Below, in pieces: positions 1 to 5,644 of a stretch of DNA of 7,952 bases. The position numbers and the translations under genes are program-made. Source of the stretch: an uncultured Planctomycetaceae bacterium (GTDB lineage Bacteria > Planctomycetota > Planctomycetia > Planctomycetales > Planctomycetaceae); assembly GCA_937952455.1 (NCBI GenBank), contig CALFYU010000265.1, forward strand, positions 1 through 7,952. Reading direction: 5' to 3'. The notes under the pieces are model-generated. The model was not told where the DNA came from. It ran no database searches and saw only the letters and a program-made list of their open reading frames with translations. Numbering within the stretch: position 1 is the stretch's first letter; each line of letters begins with the position of its first letter.

Positions 1-155
1 CGCTCAAAGCCTCCGAATTCCTGCTGGATCGCGACATCCGTTTGGTGCAGGCGGACGCTGAGTTCGTCCGCGAGGCCATCGAAAGGTATTCGGCTCTAGG
101 ATGTACGGGAAACCAAGTGGCCGAATGCGAATCTTGGTGGATGGAAGTCGATTGA
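1..155 (+). CDS. C-terminal fragment of an unknown protein, GspE_N/MshEN-like tail
   Basis: An open frame runs in from the left edge (first full codon at 3) and stops at TGA 153-155, giving 50 visible residues. The stretch DRDIRLVQADAEFVREAIER resembles the final strand and helix of the GspE/PilB N-terminal (MshEN) domain, whose family pattern is roughly 'vrpvlA-eeieeAIerYY'. In type II secretion and type IV pilus ATPases this domain is followed by the ATPase core. Here only about 18 unremarkable residues follow (two adjacent Trp, ending MEVD), so the domain sits at the C-terminus of whatever this protein is. It could be a stand-alone small GspE_N-like protein, or the likeness may be chance on a short match. 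That it is coding is likely, because a perfect terminator hairpin follows 61 bases after the stop. The family call is tentative. Confidence 0.55.
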   Translation, partial: LKASEFLLDRDIRLVQADAEFVREAIERYSALGCTGNQVAECESWWMEVD

Positions 156-215
156 GGTTCGCCTGGGAAATCTTTGGTTAGCGGCTCAGCCGGCCTTTTA
201 CCATCCGCGCATGCG

Positions 216-238
216 AAAGCCGCCCTGAGGCGGCTTTT
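216..238 (+). terminator. Rho-independent terminator after the first gene
   Basis: Perfect 9-bp stem AAAGCCGCC / GGCGGCTTT (216-224 and 229-237) with a CTGA tetraloop, ending in four T. It lies 61 bases downstream of the stop at 155 and is the only strong stem before the next gene. The A-rich 5' side means it could also work weakly on the minus strand. Seen directly in the sequence; its function is inferred. Confidence 0.75.
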
Positions 239-623
239 GCACTTCTCGTTCTCGGTCCACCCAGCTGTTCGCTGACGGCTTATCGTAGGGAGAACTCGTT
301 TTTCCGTTTGTTCCACCATTTACTACGCCATATCGGTATGATGTGTGGGAACCGTTCGGGCTAAAAAAAGAGTTTTTTCCCCGAAACGCTCCCCCGTATG
401 GGGAATGTCACAAACATTGCGGACTACTTTACTTACGTTCGTCGCTCCGAATCTCGGCCAGGCTCGCCCAGTGCGGCGAATCCGGCAACCAATGGACAAC
501 ACACAGAAAGCGCTGACCAGGTAATTCGCAGCGCCCGCCGGGAGCAGCGGATTGACCTCGAACAAATGCCAGCGCTACACTTACAGCAGTTGGACATGAA
601 TCGCCCCTTCTTCGAGCCTCCTA
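239..623. other. Mostly non-coding interval upstream of the DUF6717-like gene
   Basis: No gene here is certain. Contents seen: a -10-like TATGAT at 337-342 without a convincing -35 element; an A/T-rich hairpin at 354-387; a small hairpin TCCCC/GGGGA at 390-404; and an 86-codon ORF from 398 (listed separately). An 80-codon reading frame also exists on the minus strand (323-565), but nothing about it looks like a protein. The interval probably carries the promoter and leader of the gene starting at 624. Confidence 0.4.
354..387. repeat. Inverted repeat / A-T hairpin
   Basis: GTTCGGG (354-360) pairs with CCCGAAAC (380-387, one A bulged). Inside this AAAAAA (363-368) pairs with TTTTTT (373-378) around a four-base AGAG loop. 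The combined stem has about 13 pairs. If the TATGAT at 337-342 is a true -10 box, the hairpin would lie at the extreme 5' end of the transcript. It could be a leader structure or a weak terminator, and the sequence alone cannot separate these. Confidence 0.45.
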
Positions 624-658
624 ATGAGCGAGTCGCACCCTCCCGTCATCGACCGTAG
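398..658 (+). CDS. Doubtful small hypothetical protein
   Basis: ORF of 86 codons, ATG to TAG, mainly hydrophilic, with no recognised motif, signal peptide or membrane segment. Arguments for: nothing else occupies 398-620 with confidence, third-position GC is about 60 percent by rough count, and its stop overlaps the next gene's start by 35 bases, as in coupled genes. Arguments against: there is no Shine-Dalgarno sequence, the ATG lies in the loop and right arm of a small hairpin (390-404), and the product resembles nothing I know. It may simply be the leader of the 624 gene. Kept only because it cannot be excluded. Confidence 0.22.
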   Translation: MGNVTNIADYFTYVRRSESRPGSPSAANPATNGQHTESADQVIRSARREQRIDLEQMPALHLQQLDMNRPFFEPPNERVAPSRHRP

Positions 659-1097
659 GCGTGTCGTCGTCTACCTGCTTGTCGCTGCGGGGATCGGTTG
701 TGCGGCCGTTTGGTATTTCGGGTTGCGGAGCGATCCCCGCGCGTCGCCGACGTCCAACTCGATTATGGTCATCCTGCCGTATCGCTACGGGGGAACGTGG
801 GTCTTCGATGACGAGTCGGTCGGACTGGTGCGGGAACCCTTCGTCGCCGGCGTACCGGAAATGATCGACGTGCTCGTCGCCGACGTTCCCAACGCGGAGG
901 AGGGTTTTCGCCTGACCTTCTCGGCCGTCGAGTTTCCCGGGTATCAAAAAAAACTGACTTGGACGCGCAGCGACGGCACCGGGAATTATTACCGACTCGA
1001 CGATCCGTTGATGGAGGGATGGATTTGCCCGGCGCTCTTGCAGTATTATTCCGCACCGCCGAAGACTTTGTACGTGCAAGCCGAACCGGTGCGCTGA
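624..1097 (+). CDS. Membrane-anchored DUF6717-like protein
   Basis: Protein of 157 residues. A short cytoplasmic N-terminus with an RRR stretch (11-13) is followed by one hydrophobic segment at about 14-33 (VVVYLLVAAGIGCAAVWYFG), then a soluble domain at about 46-155, probably on the periplasmic side. That domain contains PYRYGGTWVFDD (52-63), VGLVREPFVAGVPEMID (66-82), GFRLTFSAVEFPGYQ (94-108) and EGWICPALLQYY (131-142). I associate this pattern with the DUF6717 family, which to my knowledge has no assigned function; the family name is from memory. The start at 624 places the membrane segment normally, although no clear Shine-Dalgarno sequence precedes it. Members without the anchor would begin near the PYRY motif, so the membrane segment may be an added N-terminal extension. 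The gene converges with the SRPBCC gene (49-base gap). No function can be assigned. Confidence 0.85.
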   Translation: MSESHPPVIDRRRVVVYLLVAAGIGCAAVWYFGLRSDPRASPTSNSIMVILPYRYGGTWVFDDESVGLVREPFVAGVPEMIDVLVADVPNAEEGFRLTFSAVEFPGYQKKLTWTRSDGTGNYYRLDDPLMEGWICPALLQYYSAPPKTLYVQAEPVR

Positions 1098-1146
1098 CGG
1101 ATCAGGCCGTTTGATTTCAAGATCGTCCGGCGTTCCCGGCGAACAT

Positions 1147-1611
1147 TCAGCCGGCGCTGCGCAGTTCGGCAAGGTGCTTGGCGATAGCGCGACGCAGCCA
1201 CAACGAGATCAGCCACAGCAATGGCCGCGTAAAAAACGATCTCGCGTATAGCTCCATCGAACGCGTGATATGCGTGCCCTCTTCCACGACGGTGAACTCC
1301 CAAAACTCGTCAAAGTGGTCGGCAATGTAGCAGACCGGTGCGGAGAAATCGTGGATGCGGAGTTGCAATCGCCGCGGAAGGTCCCACGCGACGATTTCTT
1401 CGACGTGCGTCGACCCATCACGGTTTTTGGCTCGAATCCGCGTGCCGACGACTTCCGGCGTGCGGATTTCAAACTCCGCCTGTTCGATGCCCGGGATGAT
1501 GCCGTAGCCGGTGAAGTCGGGCCAATTCGACAGGTTGAGGATGTGCGCGGCAATCTCCTCGGGCGTATTCTTCAGCACGTCTTCGCGTGTGAATCGGATC
1601 GGGGCCGTCAC
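1147..1611 (-). CDS. SRPBCC-fold (polyketide cyclase/START-like) protein
   Basis: Protein of 154 residues with the layout of the SRPBCC / Bet v1-like helix-grip superfamily. An N-terminal strand is followed by the helical TPEEIAAHILNLSNWPDF (16-33). Strands around EFEIRTPEVVGTRIRAKNRD (46-65), EEIVAWDLPRRLQLRI (71-86) and FDEFWEFTVVEEGTHITRSMELY (100-122) come next. A long C-terminal helix (about 130-152) then closes the ligand cavity. Members bind hydrophobic ligands or act as cyclases or dehydratases, and no specific ligand can be read here. The C-terminal helix is unusually hydrophobic (LLWLISLWL, 131-139) and might touch the membrane. The start is GTG, chosen because GGGGAG lies seven bases upstream. 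The gene begins 40 bases after the TM2 gene on the same strand, so it is probably the last gene of an operon. Confidence 0.85.
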   Translation of the reverse strand: MTAPIRFTREDVLKNTPEEIAAHILNLSNWPDFTGYGIIPGIEQAEFEIRTPEVVGTRIRAKNRDGSTHVEEIVAWDLPRRLQLRIHDFSAPVCYIADHFDEFWEFTVVEEGTHITRSMELYARSFFTRPLLWLISLWLRRAIAKHLAELRSAG

Positions 1612-1618
1612 GGATGGT

Positions 1619-1624
1619 CTCCCC
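1619..1624 (-). promoter_or_regulatory. Shine-Dalgarno site of the SRPBCC gene
   Basis: Read on the minus strand this is GGGGAG, seven bases before the GTG at 1611. It decides the choice of a GTG start for this gene. No in-frame ATG lies nearby. Confidence 0.6.
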
Positions 1625-1651
1625 GGGCGTCAACGGACAACTGCGCCGCGT

Positions 1652-2056
1652 CTACAATTGAGCGCGGTTGATTTCGTCCACTTGTTCGTTGAGCGTCCAC
1701 AAGTCGTAAAGCCAGCCGAGTCCCAACAATCCTCCGGTGAGCAGATAGATGATGCCGGTGATCCATTTCTGCATATAAAACCGGTGAACGCCGAAATACC
1801 CTAGAAACGTCAGCAGAATCCAGGCCAGCGTATAATCCAGCGGCCCCGATTGATATCGAAAATCGGCGCGCTCATCCATACCGGGGATCAGAAACAGATC
1901 GATGATCCAGCCGATTAGAAAGACGCCGACCGTGAAGAACCAGATCGTGCCGGTGATTTGCTTGCCGTAATAAAACCGGTGTGCTCCGGTAAAGCCGAAC
2001 AGCCACAGGATATAGCCGACGGTTTTCAGGTGCGTATCATGTGGATTGGCGCTCAT
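1652..2056 (-). CDS. Tandem TM2-domain membrane protein
   Basis: Protein of 134 residues with two copies of the TM2 domain, a pair of membrane helices joined by a short turn. Copy 1 spans about 11-60: GFTGAHRFYYGKQITGTIWF at 21-40, then a helix ending IGWIIDLFLIPGM. Copy 2 spans about 75-125: GYFGVHRFYMQKWITGIIYL at 86-105, then LGLGWLYDLW. The matching G-x-x-G-x-HRFY and GW-x-x-D-L motifs show internal duplication. Four membrane segments are expected. TM2 proteins have no established biochemical role in bacteria. I use the ATG at 2056; a TTG at 2071 would add five residues but has no Shine-Dalgarno sequence, while GACGAG lies upstream of the ATG. It is the middle gene of a likely operon, 58 bases after the LRR gene and 40 before the SRPBCC gene. 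Confidence 0.9.
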   Translation of the reverse strand: MSANPHDTHLKTVGYILWLFGFTGAHRFYYGKQITGTIWFFTVGVFLIGWIIDLFLIPGMDERADFRYQSGPLDYTLAWILLTFLGYFGVHRFYMQKWITGIIYLLTGGLLGLGWLYDLWTLNEQVDEINRAQL

Positions 2057-2114
2057 GGCGTGACTCGTCAATGATGATTGTTATTGGTTCCTCGATCTCG
2101 CAGTCGCTGCCGCT

Positions 2115-3290
2115 TCAGCCGCTTCCGGGAGAAGCGATCAAGACGGCAAACGATTTGATTTCCGCTGCCAACGCGTCGACGTCTCCGCGGGTCACCTGGG
2201 TGTCGTGGGCGATGACCAACTGCAATTTCGGCATGTCCTTCAACTGCCGCAGTGCATCAGCCGATATCGGCGTGGAATTGACCGACAGCGTCTTCAGTGT
2301 CGGTATGTCTTTGAGTCCTGAGATCGCTTTCTCAGTGATCCGGGTCCGGTCGAGGTGCAGCGTCTCTAAACCAGGCAGGGCCGCAATCGCGGCGATGCTG
2401 CCGTCGTCGATCGGACAGTTTTTTAGTCGCAGCGTTTTCAGCGATTCCAGGTTTCCCGCATCCTGCAGCGCAGTTCCGTCGCATTGGGTATCAGTCAGGT
2501 TGAGATTCTCCAGCGGAACGTTTTCGAACTCCCTTAGGAAATCTCCCGTGACGGGGATGCCCTCGAGTGAAAGAAAGTTGAGCGACTGACTTTGCTTCAG
2601 TGATGCCACTCCGCCATCGGTCAAATGACAATCATCCAACACTAGCGATTTCAAGTTCGGGATTTGCGCCAGCGACTGAAGTGCTGCGTCAGTAATCTTC
2701 GTTCCGGACACATGCAAGCGGGTTAGATTCTTCAACTCCGCTAGCTTCGCGGCACCGTCGTCAGAGACGTTGGTGCCCGCAATCACCAATTCTTGGAGAT
2801 TGGTGAGCGACTTGATGTGGTCGAGTCCCGCATCGGTCAGCGCCGTTATGCTCAAGTCCAAGGTTTCCAACTGCGGTACCTGCGACAGGTTACTGAGACC
2901 CGCATCGGTGACTTTGGTGGAGCGCAGTCCCAATTTTTTCAGGCGGGGCGTCTTTGCGAGCAAGACCAGATCCTCATCTCGGACAAGAGATTGACCGAGC
3001 ATGATCTGATCGACGGCGACGCCGCCATAGTACTTTTCCCATCCGTTCCAATCTTCGCCGACAATCGACTCCAAGAATTTCGGCGCTGCGACGGTCGTCC
3101 CGATGTTCCCGCCCAGCGAACTCACCCGGTTTCTGACGTCGACGACGGGCGAATAGCCGGCCAGGCCCTGCAACACCAGCGGCACCAGCAGAGCGAGAAA
3201 CACCACGGTCAGCAAAACCTTGAAGATGCGCTTTTTCCAGCGAGGCTTCGACGTGCTATCCGCGTCGGGAGTGGAGTGAGGGACGCTCAT
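2115..3290 (-). CDS. Membrane-anchored leucine-rich repeat protein
   Basis: Protein of 391 residues. A charged N-terminus (KPRWKKR at 15-21) precedes one hydrophobic segment (about 22-44), which anchors the protein and would place the rest outside the cytoplasm. After a linker (45-105), about ten leucine-rich repeats of near 24 residues run from about 106 to 385. Typical units are LKKLGLRSTKVTDAGLSNL (118-136), LETLDLSITALTDAGLDHI (141-159) and LTRLHVSGTKITDAALQSL (189-207). The T-[KAR]-[VIL]-[TS]-D-x-[GA]-L signature is that of the ribonuclease-inhibitor/cysteine-containing type of LRR, abundant in planctomycetes. No catalytic domain is present, so a role in protein binding at the envelope is inferred. 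A longer reading frame exists (from 3374), but ATG 3290 puts the anchor near the N-terminus and has GGTGA just upstream. First gene of the probable LRR-TM2-SRPBCC operon. Confidence 0.9.
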   Translation of the reverse strand: MSVPHSTPDADSTSKPRWKKRIFKVLLTVVFLALLVPLVLQGLAGYSPVVDVRNRVSSLGGNIGTTVAAPKFLESIVGEDWNGWEKYYGGVAVDQIMLGQSLVRDEDLVLLAKTPRLKKLGLRSTKVTDAGLSNLSQVPQLETLDLSITALTDAGLDHIKSLTNLQELVIAGTNVSDDGAAKLAELKNLTRLHVSGTKITDAALQSLAQIPNLKSLVLDDCHLTDGGVASLKQSQSLNFLSLEGIPVTGDFLREFENVPLENLNLTDTQCDGTALQDAGNLESLKTLRLKNCPIDDGSIAAIAALPGLETLHLDRTRITEKAISGLKDIPTLKTLSVNSTPISADALRQLKDMPKLQLVIAHDTQVTRGDVDALAAEIKSFAVLIASPGSG

Positions 3291-3445
3291 GAAATCACCA
3301 CGCGTTCTATCGATTCGATGCAGGTTGCTAAACCGAAACTTTTCTCGATTGTCGGTGAACGTGGATGGGACCATCCGCCGCTGCGGTAGAACAAGTCGAT
3401 AATCACGGTTGGGAGCGCCAGGATTTTAGCAACTTAGGGAAATGA

Positions 3446-3474
3446 ATCATGACTGGTCTCCGAGCACCTGTCAA
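3446..3474 (-). promoter_or_regulatory. Candidate sigma70 promoter for the LRR-TM2-SRPBCC operon
   Basis: On the minus strand a perfect -35 box TTGACA (3474-3469) is followed by a 17-base spacer and CATGAT (3451-3446), which matches the -10 consensus at four of six positions. Transcription would start near 3439, leaving a leader of about 150 bases before ATG 3290. That leader includes a palindrome GGATGG-GA-CCATCC (+ strand 3363-3376). The promoter is predicted from sequence only. Confidence 0.4.
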
Positions 3475-3586
3475 TTGTCGCGTTACGTGCTGTTTGGTCG
3501 TACCGCACTCGTTGACTTTGGCGATTCAAAATCAATCAGTTGACGTATCAACCGTCTGAGTGATGCCGATTTCGTCGTGAATTTGT

Positions 3587-3615
3587 TTGACAACTTCGGG
3601 GATATCCTGCAGTAT
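3587..3615 (+). promoter_or_regulatory. Candidate promoter for the DUF1559 gene
   Basis: A perfect -35 box TTGACA (3587-3592) is followed by a 17-base spacer and a poor -10 (CAGTAT, 3610-3615; three of six matches). If used, the RNA would start near 3622, directly at the left arm of the leader inverted repeat (3623). The weak -10 keeps the confidence low. Confidence 0.28.
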
Positions 3616-3622
3616 GAGGTTT

Positions 3623-3676
3623 GTTCCGCTGTCTTCGCGGATTCCAGGAGGTGTCGCTCTCCCTCCTCAGCGGAAC
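3623..3676 (+). ncRNA. Structured leader element (inverted repeat) before the DUF1559 gene
   Basis: GTTCCGCTG (3623-3631) is perfectly complementary to CAGCGGAAC (3668-3676). Within it AGGAGG (3646-3651) is complementary to CCTCCT (3662-3667), which abuts the outer right arm. The RNA can therefore form 9 + 6 pairs with a 14-base one-sided bulge (3632-3645) and a 10-base terminal loop. The element ends 72 bases before the ATG at 3749 and is followed by T6 at 3694-3699. It matches no known riboswitch that I recognise. A regulatory leader or a protein-binding hairpin is possible. The pairing is seen; the function is not known. Confidence 0.4.
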
Positions 3677-3748
3677 GATTCAAAGGCCTCTCATTTTTTC
3701 GCACGTCCGTTCTTTTTTCCAATTCCATTCGATTCGGAAAGAGATGCC

Positions 3749-4828
<1,080 letters not shown>

Positions 4829-4876
4829 TCGGGCGAGTTGCTCCCAGTCGTTAGTTCTCAAACCCTGAGGAGATCC

Positions 4877-4920
4877 GGAGGCCTGTTGTTGACGCTACCT
4901 GCGCCAGTCATCAGGCCTCC
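4877..4920 (+). repeat. Inverted repeat between the DUF1559 and lipoprotein genes
   Basis: GGAGGCCTG (4877-4885) and CAGGCCTCC (4912-4920) are perfect 9-bp complements separated by 26 bases. The downstream side runs TCTTCTCG, pyrimidine-rich but without a clean T run. It lies 48 bases after the DUF1559 stop and 46 before the lipoprotein start. It could be a leaky terminator setting the ratio of the two products, or an mRNA-stabilising hairpin. The structure is seen; its role is inferred. Confidence 0.55.
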
Positions 4921-4966
4921 TCTTCTCGCGGTTCGTTATGGTTTCTTCTTCCCCTTGGATGATGAA

Positions 4967-5473
4967 ATGCCGCATTCGAAGAATTCCTGGCTTTTGTGTT
5001 TGCTCCCACTGCTACTTGCTTCTTGTGGGTCGACCGGTCCGGACGGCCCGCCCCCGCCCGAGACGAGCCAGGTTTCGGGAACGGTAATGATCGATGGAAA
5101 GCCGGCACCCCGCGGAGAAGTCGTATTGAAACTGTACCCCAAGGGACGCGAGCTTAAACCGGGCGAGCGCATTCCGCAGTGCATTGTTGGTCCGGATGGA
5201 GAATTTTCCTTTAGCTCCTACCGCGAGGGCGACGGTGCTGAACCGGGCGAGTATGTGCTCACGATGGAGTGGCTGAGGATTGCTCTCATGGGAATGTTCG
5301 GCCCGGACAAATTCCTCAACAACTTCAACTCGCCCAACAACGAGGACCCCAGGTTTCAAGTGACCGTGGTGAGTGGAGAAGACACAGTCATCCCCACGAT
5401 TGACATCAACACCAGCACGTTGCAGAAAAAGCCAATGCATCGCTATGCCACCCGGGCGGGAAAGGGGAAGTAG
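4967..5473 (+). CDS. Lipoprotein with carboxypeptidase-regulatory-like (beta-sandwich) domain
   Basis: Protein of 168 residues. A lipoprotein signal peptide, MPHSKNSWLLCLLPLLLASC, has lipobox LLAS-Cys at 16-20, so Cys20 would be lipidated. After a Pro-rich linker (24-34), VSGTVMIDGKPAPRGEVVLKLYP (36-58) begins a carboxypeptidase-regulatory-like fold, continued by VGPDGEFSF (74-82) and EPGEYVLTMEW (92-102). A tail with FGPDKFLNNFNSPNNEDPRF (111-130) is characteristic of small planctomycete lipoproteins found beside DUF1559 genes. The start at 4967 makes a clean signal peptide; an upstream in-frame extension to 4838 would bury it 43 residues inside and is rejected. The Shine-Dalgarno sequence is weak. 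The 138-base gap to the DUF1559 gene suggests co-transcription through the inverted repeat, not tight coupling. An envelope role alongside the DUF1559 protein is inferred from proximity. Confidence 0.9.
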   Translation: MPHSKNSWLLCLLPLLLASCGSTGPDGPPPPETSQVSGTVMIDGKPAPRGEVVLKLYPKGRELKPGERIPQCIVGPDGEFSFSSYREGDGAEPGEYVLTMEWLRIALMGMFGPDKFLNNFNSPNNEDPRFQVTVVSGEDTVIPTIDINTSTLQKKPMHRYATRAGKGK

Positions 5474-5497
5474 CGGCGCGAGCCGGCAACGCGTTTC

Positions 5498-5526
5498 GTG
5501 ACGGCCCCCGAAACGGGCTTCGTCAC
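5498..5526. terminator. Hairpin between convergent genes, possible terminator
   Basis: GTGACG-GCCC (5498-5507) pairs with GGGC-TT-CGTCAC (5515-5526), a 6 + 4 bp stem with a TT bulge and a seven-base loop. It lies 25 bases past the lipoprotein stop and 118 past the mgtE stop. No T run follows on either strand, so it is not a classical intrinsic terminator, but its place between convergent genes suits a transcription end. An overlapping alternative stem CGTTTCG/CGAAACG (5492-5498 and 5509-5515) cannot form at the same time. Confidence 0.4.
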
Positions 5527-5644
5527 CGTTCCACCCGCGGACAACTAAGGCCCAACCCCCTCCAACGTCCGGCGAGTCCTGGGGGCCGCGAAAGGGGACA
5601 GCGGCTAATCAAATCGCCGCGCGCGGTCCCAACGGTCATCGCCG

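Larger units (their letters stand above)
3291..3748. other. Divergent intergenic region (LRR operon / DUF1559 gene)
   Basis: 458 bases with no supportable gene. In order it holds the presumed leader of the LRR operon with the palindrome at 3363-3376, the candidate minus-strand promoter (3446-3474), a short inverted repeat GTTGA-CGTA-TCAAC (3539-3552) that could be an operator, the candidate plus-strand promoter (3587-3615), the leader inverted repeat (3623-3676), and a T6 run (3694-3699). Reading frames entering here (minus 3483-3761, and the plus extension from 3587) have no protein-like features. Confidence 0.5.

Noticed and set aside
621..1172. 183-codon minus-strand ORF opposite the DUF6717-like gene
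   Set aside because: Shadow of a recognised coding sequence; the opposite frame carries the conserved motifs.
2111..2136. Repeat GCCGCTTC twice and CGCTTC/GAAGCG hairpin at the end of the LRR gene
   Set aside because: Short, lies within and just next to the last codons of the gene, and has no T run in the transcribed direction; probably codon-driven chance.
3291..3374. 28-codon N-terminal extension of the LRR protein
   Set aside because: Adds an unremarkable stretch before the anchor; ATG 3290 has GGTGA upstream and yields a normal anchored N-terminus.
3587..3748. N-terminal extension of the DUF1559 protein by 54 codons
   Set aside because: It would place the prepilin cleavage site far from the N-terminus. 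ATG 3749 has a Shine-Dalgarno-like GGAAAGAGA and gives the usual family N-terminus.
4838..4966. N-terminal extension of the lipoprotein by 43 codons
   Set aside because: It would bury the lipoprotein signal peptide and overlap the inter-gene inverted repeat. ATG 4967 gives a normal signal with the lipobox Cys at 20.
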